Shown here in pieces: positions 14,024-22,093 of a stretch of 45,001 nt of DNA (position 1 is the first letter of the stretch; each line of letters begins with the position of its first letter). Source of the stretch: Candidatus Woesebacteria bacterium (GTDB taxonomy: Bacteria > Patescibacteriota > Microgenomatia > UBA8517); NCBI GenBank assembly GCA_016181165.1, contig JACOZU010000005.1, forward strand, positions 1-45,001, read 5' to 3'. The notes beneath the pieces are model-generated. The model did not search any database, was not told where the DNA came from, and saw nothing but the letters and a program-made list of their open reading frames with translations. The translations under genes were made by a program, and so were the position numbers.

Positions 14024-14353
14024 ATGGATTTAAAAAGTTTAAAATGCGTTGCCTGTCGCGGCGGAGAACCAACCCTTAAGGGAGGGGAATTGGCCAAATA
14101 TAAAGATTCTGTCGATCCTTCTTGGAAGCTTTATGCCAGGGACACAAAAATAAAAAGGGAGTTTGAGTTTAAGAATTTTAAGGAGGCTTTGGAATTTGTT
14201 AATAAGGTAGGGGAGCTGGCAGAAGCCGAAGGCCACCACCCCAACATTTACCTCCACTCTTATAAGAAAGTGGGAGTTGAGCTATGGACCCATAAAATCG
14301 GCGGGCTTCATCAAAACGACTTTATTCTTGCTTCCAAAATAGACTTGCTCTGA
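14024..14353 (+). CDS. Pterin-4a-carbinolamine dehydratase
   Basis: From the ATG at 14024 this is a 109-aa protein of the usual PCD/DCoH length. The family signature is plain: GHHPNIYLHSYKKVGVELWT, then HKIGGLHQNDFILA. The enzyme dehydrates 4a-hydroxytetrahydropterin. In bacteria without aromatic hydroxylases it may act as a Moco-related or moonlighting protein, and no hydroxylase is seen here. The N-terminal CVAC pair is common in bacterial members. It starts 2 nt after the nuclease stop, so they share an operon. Confidence 0.92.
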   Translation: MDLKSLKCVACRGGEPTLKGGELAKYKDSVDPSWKLYARDTKIKREFEFKNFKEALEFVNKVGELAEAEGHHPNIYLHSYKKVGVELWTHKIGGLHQNDFILASKIDLL

Positions 14354-14356
14354 CAA

Positions 14357-14857
14357 GTGAAATCTTTTCTTAAATACTTTCTTTTGGCAGTCCTCTTTTC
14401 GATACTCGCCGCAACTATCTGGGGAGCCTCATATCGGGCCGGGAAAGTTCTAAGTCTGGCCTCCGCCCCTACGCCATCGCCTACGCCCTCGCCATCACCA
14501 ACACCTAGTCCCACCCCGTCTCCGACTCCCAAGCCCTCTCCGACACCTCCCCTGCCGCCTCCCGTTTCTCCCCAGGAAATACACGCTTTTATAGAAAGAT
14601 TTGCCGGCCAATACGCAGTCGACCCCAATGTCCTAAGACACATTGCCGTTTGCGAATCGGGTTTTAATCCGCTGGCCCAAAAAGCGGGCTACGCCGGACT
14701 ATATCAATTCGGACAAATTACCTGGAAAAATTTCAGACTCCAGATAGGGGAGGACCCTGCTTCTTCTTTAAGACTCAATGCCGAAGAGGCGGTCCAGACC
14801 GCCGCTTTTGCCCTTTCCCAAGGCAAAACCTCAATTTGGCCAAACTGCGCACCTTAA
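14357..14857 (+). CDS. Membrane-anchored lytic transglycosylase with Pro-rich linker
   Basis: This 166-aa protein starts at GTG 14357. A signal anchor (about 5-26) is followed by a low-complexity Pro/Thr/Ser spacer (about 38-72) made of TPSP-type repeats, then an SLT/Rpf-like lysozyme fold. The catalytic Glu100 lies in AVCESGFNP, followed by GYAGLYQFGQITW. It should cut peptidoglycan glycan strands at the cell surface, with the spacer spanning the wall. It follows the pterin dehydratase by 3 nt. Confidence 0.85.
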   Translation: MKSFLKYFLLAVLFSILAATIWGASYRAGKVLSLASAPTPSPTPSPSPTPSPTPSPTPKPSPTPPLPPPVSPQEIHAFIERFAGQYAVDPNVLRHIAVCESGFNPLAQKAGYAGLYQFGQITWKNFRLQIGEDPASSLRLNAEEAVQTAAFALSQGKTSIWPNCAP

Positions 14858-14887
14858 AACAGTGAGGGATACCCACCTCGTTCGTGG

Positions 14888-14893
14888 TAGAAT
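14888..14893 (+). promoter_or_regulatory. Extended -10 (TGG TAGAAT)
   Basis: TAGAAT preceded by TGG lies 18 nt before the ATG at 14912. The surrounding CGTGGTA sequence is shared with the element before cutA. Confidence 0.45.
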
Positions 14894-14911
14894 ACGCCCA
14901 ATTTATTTGAA

Positions 14912-15607
14912 ATGTCCGAATATCTCAAACGGTTCGGTTTGGAGCTTATCAAAAGCTACGGTTGGCAGGAAATTCTGGAGTCGGGCGAGCCCATTGACAG
15001 AAAAACCCTATCAGAATTTTTGATTCGGGCTAACGAGTTTCTGACTACCGAGCCGGGTCCGCATCTGGCCCAAAGAAGAGAGTATTCGACCGACTGGCTA
15101 AAGTGGTGGATAGAATATATCAAAGTAGCCGGAACAGACAGAAGGCCCGCTCTGCTTTTGCCCATAAATCGGATTCGAAGATCTGTTGACCCGGGCAACC
15201 CCTCGGGCGTCCTTTTTGCCGGGGGACTCGAGGGCCATCGGGGCCACCGCTGGGCGGTTGATCGGATGCTTTCTTTCGTCAAGCCAATTCTTTTATTCGA
15301 GCAAGACGAATACCTGGCCGGAAAGGAGAGACAGGCCTCCTTTCTACCTTTAGAAGTCAGGCTTTCGATGTGGAGCCACTATCGCCCGGATTTGATGATA
15401 AGCGTCTTACCCCAAAGAAATCCAGCCGTCACCGAAAGTGAGCACTATAAAGCACTTTTTGAGGCAACGGGGGCTGATTATTGCTTTGCTACCGACGGCG
15501 ACCAATTCGCGGAGCAAAAAATGGCAAGAGGTAAACCCGCAAGTTTCACCCTTATACCCTACATTAACACGGAACCCACAACTTTCAGAGTCCAAAAACT
15601 TTTCTAG
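14912..15607 (+). CDS. HxGH-type nucleotidyltransferase-like protein
   Basis: This is a 231-aa protein. After a helical N-terminus (1-75), a Rossmann-type core begins at VLFAGGLEGHRGHRWAVDRML (about 100-120). It contains the HRGH variant of the HxGH nucleotide-binding motif used by cytidylyl- and adenylyltransferases. Later strands (PILLFEQDEYL, DLMISVLPQRN, DYCFATDGDQF) fit the same fold. The usual second motif (ISST/ISSS) is not obvious, so the activity is uncertain. Candidate roles include cofactor or sugar-nucleotide synthesis. Confidence 0.65.
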   Translation: MSEYLKRFGLELIKSYGWQEILESGEPIDRKTLSEFLIRANEFLTTEPGPHLAQRREYSTDWLKWWIEYIKVAGTDRRPALLLPINRIRRSVDPGNPSGVLFAGGLEGHRGHRWAVDRMLSFVKPILLFEQDEYLAGKERQASFLPLEVRLSMWSHYRPDLMISVLPQRNPAVTESEHYKALFEATGADYCFATDGDQFAEQKMARGKPASFTLIPYINTEPTTFRVQKLF

Positions 15608-15659
15608 CTCCTCTTTTTAGTACGAATAACCCATTCAGAAATGGGAATAACCCACTTCG

Positions 15660-15668
15660 TGGTAAAAT
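15660..15668 (+). promoter_or_regulatory. Extended -10 (TGG TAAAAT) for cutA, leaderless
   Basis: TGG plus TAAAAT (15663-15668) end 7 nt before the ATG at 15676. No -35 is visible. Two small hairpins lie just upstream (CCCATT/AATGGG and CCAC-TTCG-TGG), and the second overlaps the TGG. Confidence 0.5.
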
Positions 15669-15675
15669 AGGCCAA

Positions 15676-15990
15676 ATGAATATGGTTCTCCTTTTTCTGG
15701 CGTGCGCTGATGACGAAGAAGCAGAAAAAATATCTCAATCACTTTTGAAAAAACGTCTAATCGTTTGTGCAAAGAAAACGCCCGTTTCTTCGGCCTTCTT
15801 TTGGAAAAGGAAGATAGACAAAGCCAACGAAGTTTTGTTGGTTATGGAAACAATAGAAGAAAATTTTGAAGAAATTGAAAAAGAAGTTCGAAAAATCCAT
15901 TCTTACGAAACCTTTGTTCTTTCTGCCATTCCGGTGGTCAAATACTCCAAAGGTGTTGCCGAGTGGCTCAAAGAAGGCCTCAAGAAATAA
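15676..15990 (+). CDS. cutA: CutA-family divalent-cation tolerance protein
   Basis: This 104-aa protein has standard CutA length and pattern: CADDEEAEKISQSLLKKRLIVCAK, the FFWKRKIDKANEVLLVMET core, then VRKIHSYETFVLSAIPV and a C-terminal YxxWL-like EWLKEGL. CutA forms PII-like trimers and is linked to copper and other divalent metals in bacteria, although its real function is unsettled. It has its own leaderless extended -10 promoter. Confidence 0.92.
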   Translation: MNMVLLFLACADDEEAEKISQSLLKKRLIVCAKKTPVSSAFFWKRKIDKANEVLLVMETIEENFEEIEKEVRKIHSYETFVLSAIPVVKYSKGVAEWLKEGLKK

Positions 15991-16002
15991 TTTTCCGAAT
16001 GG

Positions 16003-16011
16003 TGCTAAAAT
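16003..16011 (+). promoter_or_regulatory. Extended -10 (TGC TAAAAT), leaderless
   Basis: TGC-TAAAAT (16003-16011) ends 8 nt before the ATG at 16020. The stretch TAAAATAGGCCA is identical to that before cutA. Confidence 0.45.
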
Positions 16012-16019
16012 AGGCCAGG

Positions 16020-16784
16020 ATGTTGGGAATAAGAAGAAGGCTTATTCGTATCTTTGAAGCAATAAAAGCTTACGTCAAGCGTTTTTTATTTCCCCTCTAT
16101 CTTTTCCCCATAAAAATAATTACCTATACGTCCTTTTACCTGGTGAGGTTTTTTGTCTCACTTTTAATAAGGGCCTTTAAGATCAACAGGTATCTGGTCA
16201 GGTGGCCCTTTAGAAGCTGGGGTAACTTCGGCAAGACCATTCTTTGGACCGGAGTTTTTCTTTACTTTGCCTTCACGGAACTTAGGTTTTCGTCTCTCGT
16301 TGAGCGCTACGGGGGCTACTCCAAATTTTTCTGTTCGGAGTGGATAACCGACAGAAACCTCAAAAATTCGGTGGTCAGGATAGTCGGGGGGCTGGGCGAA
16401 GGCTCGGGATTTTTCGTGGCCAATAACCAGGTCTTAACCAGTTTCCATGTCATTGCGGACGAACCCTCGCCCAAGATAATCCTTCCCGACGGAAGCTTTA
16501 CCACACCAATTGAAATCAGCGGCAATAAAGAGGCTGACCTGGCCCTGCTGATGATAGGACAGGAGCACCCCGATAAAATACTCAATTTCGGCTCCCCCAG
16601 AAACCTGACCCCCAACGAACCCCTTCTGGCCGCCGGCTACCCCTGGGGAACGGATCTTGCCGGAGAAGTAACCGTCACCAAAGGGATTTTTAACAGTATC
16701 AGGGGCTCCTCCGAAGACGGATTCGAAATCGTGCAAACTAATATCGATTTGGTGCAAGGGATGAGCGGGGGGGCCGATAGTTGA
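16020..16784 (+). CDS. Trypsin-like serine protease, N-terminal part (frameshifted)
   Basis: This 254-aa piece has membrane segments at about 24-52 and 72-86, then an S1C/HtrA-like chymotrypsin fold with GSGFFV, His143 in TSFHVIA, Asp173 in ADLALL and Ser249 in GMSGG. Right after that Ser the frame runs into TGA at 16782-16784. The cause is a run of seven G (16767-16773). With six G the reading would continue as GGPIVDQCG and enter the frame of the next ORF, as expected for the family. The complete protein would be about 416 aa, a membrane-tethered extracytoplasmic protease. Confidence 0.85.
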   Translation: MLGIRRRLIRIFEAIKAYVKRFLFPLYLFPIKIITYTSFYLVRFFVSLLIRAFKINRYLVRWPFRSWGNFGKTILWTGVFLYFAFTELRFSSLVERYGGYSKFFCSEWITDRNLKNSVVRIVGGLGEGSGFFVANNQVLTSFHVIADEPSPKIILPDGSFTTPIEISGNKEADLALLMIGQEHPDKILNFGSPRNLTPNEPLLAAGYPWGTDLAGEVTVTKGIFNSIRGSSEDGFEIVQTNIDLVQGMSGGADS

Positions 16785-16800
16785 CCAGTGCGGGGATGTC

Positions 16801-17271
16801 GTGGGAATAAATACCGCCAGTTTATCCGGAATTTCCTTTTTCGTTTCGGCCGATTCCATTCAGAACCTCTGGCCGACATTTGGACAGCAGGATATAGCCA
16901 AAATATATGTAGACGCCTCAACTCCCGAAGGGGCGGTAACAGCCTTTTATACTTACCTGAAAGCCAGAAGAATGGAGGAGGGATTTAATCTTTTAAGTAA
17001 AGCTTATCTGCAAAAAACAAATTTTGAAGAATGGACAAACCGTTTCAAAGATATTCTGGATGTTCAGATTTACGGAACCAGGATGGAAGACGAAAGAAGA
17101 AATATCGTTTTCCTTAAGTTCTCGACAAGCAATTGGGTAAACGGAGAGAGGCAAGAGCATTATTACGCAGGCACCTGGCAGACGGTATTGGAGGATGGGG
17201 TATATAAAATGTATAGAAGTAACATTAAGGAAGTGATAGACCCGGATTGGAGTTGGTTTTACGAGATTTAA
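16801..17271 (+). CDS. Trypsin-like serine protease, C-terminal part (frameshifted)
   Basis: This is the continuation of the protease at 16020 in another frame. Just upstream, in the same frame, the codons give PIVDQCGDVV, and from 16801 GINTASLSGISFFV, the final beta-strands of the protease barrel. Residues about 35-155 form a small alpha-beta domain (TPEGAVTAFYTYLKARRMEEGFNLL...GTWQTVLEDGVYKM), reminiscent of NTF2-like or DUF4878-type domains. On its own this piece has no signal and is unlikely to be an independent gene. The GTG at 16801 is only the first start codon in the frame. Confidence 0.75.
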   Translation: MGINTASLSGISFFVSADSIQNLWPTFGQQDIAKIYVDASTPEGAVTAFYTYLKARRMEEGFNLLSKAYLQKTNFEEWTNRFKDILDVQIYGTRMEDERRNIVFLKFSTSNWVNGERQEHYYAGTWQTVLEDGVYKMYRSNIKEVIDPDWSWFYEI

Positions 17272-17295
17272 CAACCTCGCCCCAGGCTCAAAGTG

Positions 17296-17310
17296 GTGTC
17301 ACGATGACAC
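17296..17310 (+). promoter_or_regulatory. Palindromic putative operator of the hsd operon
   Basis: GTGTCA-CGA-TGACAC is a perfect 6+6 inverted repeat that abuts the -35 box (TTGACA at 17311). Its position fits a repressor or activator site. The N-terminal DNA-binding domain of HsdM is an obvious candidate ligand (inference). Confidence 0.5.
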
Positions 17311-17338
17311 TTGACAACTAAAAATTATCCTATATAAT
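17311..17338 (+). promoter_or_regulatory. Promoter of the type I RM operon, leaderless
   Basis: TTGACA (17311-17316), 16 bp and TATAAT (17333-17338) end 7 nt before the ATG at 17346. This is a near-consensus promoter. Confidence 0.75.
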
Positions 17339-17345
17339 CCGAGTT

Positions 17346-19136
17346 ATGAAAGAAGAATTTATCACTGTAAGCGAGTTAGCAAGCGTGCTTGGTATCTCCC
17401 GTCAAGCAATGTTAAAACAAATCAAAGGAAAAATTAATTCCGGAGAGATAGAAACAAGAACAGAAGGAAAAACCTATCTTATAAAGTTTTTTTCACTACC
17501 TAAAGGTATTAAGGAAAGGTACGAAGGTTCGCAAAAAAAAGCGGTTGAGCAGGCCAAGATTTTAGTAGAAAAACCACAAAAGGATTTAAATTTTGAAAAG
17601 GACCTTTGGGCTGCTGCAGATAAGCTTCGTGGAAATATCGACCCTTCAGAATATAAGTATATAGTTTTAGGTTTAATATTTTTAAAATACGTTTCAGACT
17701 CCTTTTATCAACAAAGAGAAAGACTCCAAAAGTGGATGGGTGATTCTTCAAATAAACAATATTATGTCCCTAACGAAAAGTCCCGAGGAAAGATGCTTGA
17801 AGATAAAGAGATGTATAAAAGAGAAAACGTCTTTTACATTCCCGAAGTTGCCCGCTGGGAGTTTCTACGAGGTAGGGCATCACTTAACGATATAGCCAAA
17901 TATATCGAGGAGGCAATGGAAGCGATAGAAAAAGAAAATTCTGAGCAACTTTCCGGAGTTCTACCGAAAAACTTTGTCCGCATCCCTCTTGAGCCGTATG
18001 TAATAGGTGAGCTTATCAATATTTTCTCACGAATAGAATTTGACCACGACGAAAATAAAGAAAAAGATATGCTGGGTAGAGTTTATGAGTATTTCCTTGG
18101 CCAATTTGCTAGCGCAGAAGGCAAACGAGGCGGGGAATTTTTTACCCCCAGACCACTTGTAAAACTTCTTGTTGAGATTCTTGAACCCTTCGAAAACAGC
18201 CGAGTTTTGGATCCGGCCGCAGGAAGCGGAGGAATGTTTGTTCAGGCAAGCAATTTCTTGAAAGAACACCACAAAGACCCTAACAAAATTGCAATTTATG
18301 GCCAAGAAAGTAACGACACAACCCTTAAATTATGCAAGATGAATCTGGCAATTCGCGGAGTATTTGGAAAGATAGAGTTTGGTAATTCGTATTACGACGA
18401 TAAATTTCGCGAACTAAAAGCAGACTTTGTTTTTGCAAATCCGCCTTTTAATGCTGAATGGGGCCCGGATAGAGTTCCTGAAAAGGATCCAAGAATTGTT
18501 TATGGTACTCCTCCTGCAAGTAATGCAAACTTCATGTGGATTCAACATTTTATCCATCATCTTGCACCAAACGGTATGGCCGGATTCGTTATGGCAAACG
18601 GTGCGCTTGCAGTTGGAGGAAAAGAAGGAAAAATCAGAGAAAAAATTATTGAGAACGATTTAATCGACGTTATTATCGCTTGTCCGCCAAAACTTTTCTA
18701 CAATGTCTCGCTTCCTGTATCACTTTGGTTTTTAACTAAAAATAAAGAGTCGGGTCGCTTCAGAAACCGAAAAGGAGAAACTCTTTTTATAGATGCGCGC
18801 GAAACATTTACACAAATATCAAGGAAGCAGGTTACTTTTACAGATGAACAAATTCAAAAAATTGCAAATGCAGCACGTGCCTGGCGCGGCCAAAATGAAG
18901 CCGGCAAATACGAAGATGTTCCTGGCTTTTGCAAGTCAGTAAAATTAGAAGAAATCGCTAAAAATGGTTATGCCCTCTCCCCCGGCCGCTATGTTGGAGT
19001 TCCTGAAGAAGGCGATGATGGAATTCCTTTTGCTGAAAAAATAAAGACACTCCAAAAAGACTTAGGAAAATATTTTGCAGAAAATGAGAAATTAGAAAAG
19101 GAAATTCTAGAGAACATGAAGAAGATAAAAATATGA
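17346..19136 (+). CDS. hsdM: Type I restriction-modification methyltransferase (HsdM) with N-terminal HTH
   Basis: This is a 596-aa protein. Residues 1-60 are an extra DNA-binding module (SELASVLGISRQAMLKQI, then KTYLIKFFSLPKGIKERY) that resembles Mu-type or MerR-like winged HTH domains. It is followed by a normal HsdM: helical N-terminal domain from about 80, SAM motif DPAAGSGGM near 288 and catalytic NPPF near 365. The enzyme methylates adenine in the recognition sequence together with HsdS. The HTH fusion plus the palindrome at 17296 suggest self-regulation of the operon. It overlaps the next gene by 4 nt. Confidence 0.95.
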   Translation: MKEEFITVSELASVLGISRQAMLKQIKGKINSGEIETRTEGKTYLIKFFSLPKGIKERYEGSQKKAVEQAKILVEKPQKDLNFEKDLWAAADKLRGNIDPSEYKYIVLGLIFLKYVSDSFYQQRERLQKWMGDSSNKQYYVPNEKSRGKMLEDKEMYKRENVFYIPEVARWEFLRGRASLNDIAKYIEEAMEAIEKENSEQLSGVLPKNFVRIPLEPYVIGELINIFSRIEFDHDENKEKDMLGRVYEYFLGQFASAEGKRGGEFFTPRPLVKLLVEILEPFENSRVLDPAAGSGGMFVQASNFLKEHHKDPNKIAIYGQESNDTTLKLCKMNLAIRGVFGKIEFGNSYYDDKFRELKADFVFANPPFNAEWGPDRVPEKDPRIVYGTPPASNANFMWIQHFIHHLAPNGMAGFVMANGALAVGGKEGKIREKIIENDLIDVIIACPPKLFYNVSLPVSLWFLTKNKESGRFRNRKGETLFIDARETFTQISRKQVTFTDEQIQKIANAARAWRGQNEAGKYEDVPGFCKSVKLEEIAKNGYALSPGRYVGVPEEGDDGIPFAEKIKTLQKDLGKYFAENEKLEKEILENMKKIKI

Positions 19137-19837
19137 CAAGTATTGATTTCACAAAAGTTTGGAGTGCGATATTGCAAATTGGTTCAATATCTGGATTAAT
19201 CACGCTTATTTACACTGTATTAATAAACCGCAAGAATAAACCCGGATTTAAATTTGGCTTTCGAGGAAGTTCCAGACAAACTTTTCAAAAAGATAAATTG
19301 GAGTATTGTAGATTTGACTACAACGGTATAATTAGAAATAAAAGCGAGAAACCCAATACTATAACGTCCATTAATTTGGTTGTCTGGGAAAATAACAAGA
19401 AAAGGGACAAGACACTTAGCTTCGGTCATGAACCCACTTCTATTTTAGATGTTTCAAAAAATAAAAAGATAAGATTGCCTGTAAATTTTAAACTAAAAGA
19501 AGCAAGGCACTTTCACTTAAAATACGAGATTGCGTTAACTGGAAGCCATGATGAGCAATTAATAAAAGAGAGAGAACCATTACCACATTCTCCTTTTTTA
19601 TCCATATCTAAGTATGACTACAAATTAATATTCGAGGATGTTAATGAAAACCTGTTTGATGATCAAGGGGCTTTAAGAAGTCGAGAGGAAATTAATTTAT
19701 GGTGGACGTTGCCAAACACATTCAAAAAACTTCAAAATGGCAACTTTCTGCCATTTATTAAGCATTATCTACATCTGCAATTAGTGAGACTGAACTTTAG
19801 AATTAAACGAGTATTTTTTAACTTTGGTTTCCAGTAA
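19133..19837 (+). CDS. Unknown membrane-anchored protein within the hsd operon
   Basis: This 234-aa protein has one N-terminal membrane helix (about 12-32) followed by a basic, beta-strand-rich region (about 40-160; RNKSEKPNTITSINLVVWEN, HFHLKYEIALTG) and a Trp/Leu-rich basic tail. It is coupled to hsdM by a 4-nt overlap and precedes another membrane protein, so both sit between M and S. No family is recognised. It could tether or sense something at the membrane for the defence island. That is speculation from context. Confidence 0.65.
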   Translation: MTSIDFTKVWSAILQIGSISGLITLIYTVLINRKNKPGFKFGFRGSSRQTFQKDKLEYCRFDYNGIIRNKSEKPNTITSINLVVWENNKKRDKTLSFGHEPTSILDVSKNKKIRLPVNFKLKEARHFHLKYEIALTGSHDEQLIKEREPLPHSPFLSISKYDYKLIFEDVNENLFDDQGALRSREEINLWWTLPNTFKKLQNGNFLPFIKHYLHLQLVRLNFRIKRVFFNFGFQ

Positions 19838-19841
19838 TATT

Positions 19842-20192
19842 ATGCAGAGTCAAGTTCAAACATATTTTCCAAATCGCGATTTACTTAATTACTTGCCAAG
19901 TCTAATTCTGGCTATTTTGTCTGTGGTCGTTGCTATTTTTTCTTATTTTTATGTGAAAGGTGTTTTCAAGAAAGCTGACGAGATAGAAGAAAATATATTT
20001 ATTGTTAAGGGTTGGGCTGACAATTTGGAATATATTGTTTATATGCAAAGAGGACCTTATGTTTCCCAACCACTGCTGGACAAAATTGTAGAAAAAGAAC
20101 GTAAGCCATTAGAGGCAGAATTGGAGTCACTCAAAATGGAAAGGCAATTTTTATTAGACAGAGTTCCGCTTTTGGGGGTTCTTAAAAAATAA
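19842..20192 (+). CDS. Unknown small membrane protein within the hsd operon
   Basis: From the ATG at 19842 this is a 116-aa protein (a TTG at 19824 in the same frame overlaps the previous gene). It has one membrane helix (about 15-40, LPSLILAILSVVVAIFSYFY) and a charged helical C-terminal half with a likely short coiled coil (KERKPLEAELESLKMERQFL). No family is recognised. Its stop is 1 nt before hsdS, so it is part of the operon. Confidence 0.65.
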   Translation: MQSQVQTYFPNRDLLNYLPSLILAILSVVVAIFSYFYVKGVFKKADEIEENIFIVKGWADNLEYIVYMQRGPYVSQPLLDKIVEKERKPLEAELESLKMERQFLLDRVPLLGVLKK

Positions 20193-20193
20193 T

Positions 20194-21396
20194 ATGCAAA
20201 ATCAAATTCCAAAAAACTGGCAGAAAGTTAAATTGGGAGAAGTTGTAAATGTCTATGGGGGTGGCACACCATCCACGCAAATATCGAGCTATTGGAGTGG
20301 TAATATTCCTTGGTTAACACCAGCCGAACTAACGAATTATGACAGCCGAACTATAGCAGGAACGGCTTCATATGTTACAGAATCAGGGTTACAAAATTCT
20401 TCTGCAAAAGTTATGCCTGAGAATTCAATCTTATTAACTAGTAGGGCAACTATTGGAAATGTCGTTATAAACACAATCCCGATGGCTACGAATCAGGGTT
20501 TTATTAACATCGAACCCAAAAAAGTTGATCGTGACTTTTTTTACTATTGGCTTAAGAACAATAGAAAGTATTTAAACCAAATTGCAATTGGCTCGACTTT
20601 CCCTGAGCTTTCAAAGTCAGTATTCAAAGAAATAGATGCCGAAATACCTGAGAACATAGAAGTGCAGGAAAGAATTGGAAAATTTATTTCTGCTTTTGAT
20701 GAGAAAATTGAGGTGAATAATAAAATTGCCAAAACTCTTGAAGAAATGGCCCAGACGATTTTTAAGAAGTGGTTTGTTGATAAAAATAAAAGTAGTTGGG
20801 AAATAAAAAAAATAAAAGATATTGCAAAAGTTAACAAGGGTCTTTCTTACTCATCTAAAGAAATATCCGATTCTAAAGGTCTACCGATGATTAACTTGGC
20901 GAATTTTTTGAGGGGCGGTGGTTTCAGTGCAGGGGGTATTAAGTTTTACACGGGTAAATATAAACAGACAAATCTTGTAAAGCCTGGCGATATCGTAATT
21001 GCAATGACAGATTTAACTTCTAATCGAGAAGTAATAGGACACCCCGCACGGGTTCCTTCTTATTCACACTGGGATAAAATTATCGTTTCGCTAGATGTCT
21101 GTTCACTAGAAACAGAGGATATATTTGTTGAGTTTCTTTATTATCTGATGTTGACAAGAGGTTTTTCATACTTGATGGCAAGTTCGGCTGGTGGAACAAA
21201 TGTTGCCCATTTAAGTCCAAAATTTGTTGAAAGTTATGAATTTCCTTTGCCCGACAATGAAACTCTTAAAAAATTTCAATCATGTGTGGCACCGATTTTT
21301 AGGAAAAAGAATTTAATAGAAATAGAAAATCAAAAATTGGCAATCATGCGCGATTTGCTTTTGCCGAAATTGATGAAAGGAGAAATCCATGTCTGA
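20194..21396 (+). CDS. hsdS: Type I restriction-modification specificity subunit (HsdS)
   Basis: This 400-aa protein has the two-target-recognition-domain layout. TRD1 spans about 5-150 (NWQKVKLGEVVNVYGGGTPS, GNIPWLTPAEL, TSRATIGNVVI) and is followed by a conserved helix (EKIEVNNKIAKTLEEMAQTIFKKWF) at about 170-192. TRD2 spans about 200-355, and a second helical spacer follows (IENQKLAIMRDLLLPKLMKGEI). It sets the DNA sequence recognised by the HsdM and HsdR complexes. An AAGGAG site near its 3' end serves the next gene, with which it overlaps by 8 nt. Confidence 0.95.
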   Translation: MQNQIPKNWQKVKLGEVVNVYGGGTPSTQISSYWSGNIPWLTPAELTNYDSRTIAGTASYVTESGLQNSSAKVMPENSILLTSRATIGNVVINTIPMATNQGFINIEPKKVDRDFFYYWLKNNRKYLNQIAIGSTFPELSKSVFKEIDAEIPENIEVQERIGKFISAFDEKIEVNNKIAKTLEEMAQTIFKKWFVDKNKSSWEIKKIKDIAKVNKGLSYSSKEISDSKGLPMINLANFLRGGGFSAGGIKFYTGKYKQTNLVKPGDIVIAMTDLTSNREVIGHPARVPSYSHWDKIIVSLDVCSLETEDIFVEFLYYLMLTRGFSYLMASSAGGTNVAHLSPKFVESYEFPLPDNETLKKFQSCVAPIFRKKNLIEIENQKLAIMRDLLLPKLMKGEIHV

Positions 21397-22093
21397 CCAA
21401 TTTAATATTTACTGCGACGAGAGTAGCGTTGATGGCGATAAAGAACGCCGCTATATGGTTATTGGTGCTTTGATTATTCCAAGGGATAAGAAAAAGGATT
21501 TCTCAAACAAATTTAAATCTATTATAGAAAAACATTCTGTAGGAGAGATTAAATGGACAAATATTTCAAAATCATCGTTTAAGGTGTCCCAACAAGTTGC
21601 AGATCTTTTTTTTGGTACTGAGTATGCAAGCTACACTGCAATTGTAGTAGATAAAAGCAAGATTGATTTTGAATTTTATCACGAAGGAAGTAAAGAGCTG
21701 GCTTTTTACAAGTTTTATTACATTCTTCTAAAGCAAAAACTTTATAGCGGGAACAAATATTATATCTACTTAGACAAAAAGCCGGTATCTGTAGCAAACA
21801 GGGTTGGAGTTCTTAAGAGTTTTCTCACAGGATTCATAAAAAGTTTCAGAAATGATTGTGTTATTAAGCATTTACAAGAGTATCCTTCTCATGAAAATAA
21901 ACTTATACAAATTACAGATTTATTTACCGGAGCAATAGCATCTGAATTTAATATTGGGGATAAATTGAAATCAAACTCTAAAAAAGAATTTATCTTTAAT
22001 CTAGAGAAAAAATTGAATAGAAAATTGAATGTTGGAACTTCGCCAATTGAAGCCAAATTTAATGTTTTTATCTGGAGGCCGAGCAAACCATGA
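21389..22093 (+). CDS. DUF3800-family protein
   Basis: This 234-aa protein has the DUF3800 signature: IYCDESSVDG at the N-terminus, an ERRYMVIGALIIP strand, a central YYIYLDKKP strand and IQITDLFTGAIASEF near the C-terminus. These acidic residues fit an RNase H-like fold, so a nuclease role is plausible. DUF3800 genes are frequent in prophages and defence islands. It has an SD (AAGGAG, about 21377-21382) and overlaps the next gene by 4 nt. Confidence 0.85.
   Translation: MSDQFNIYCDESSVDGDKERRYMVIGALIIPRDKKKDFSNKFKSIIEKHSVGEIKWTNISKSSFKVSQQVADLFFGTEYASYTAIVVDKSKIDFEFYHEGSKELAFYKFYYILLKQKLYSGNKYYIYLDKKPVSVANRVGVLKSFLTGFIKSFRNDCVIKHLQEYPSHENKLIQITDLFTGAIASEFNIGDKLKSNSKKEFIFNLEKKLNRKLNVGTSPIEAKFNVFIWRPSKP

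Noticed and set aside
14470..14560. DNA tandem repeat array
   Set aside because: The repetition is explained by the Pro/Thr/Ser-rich linker codons of the lytic transglycosylase and is imperfect.
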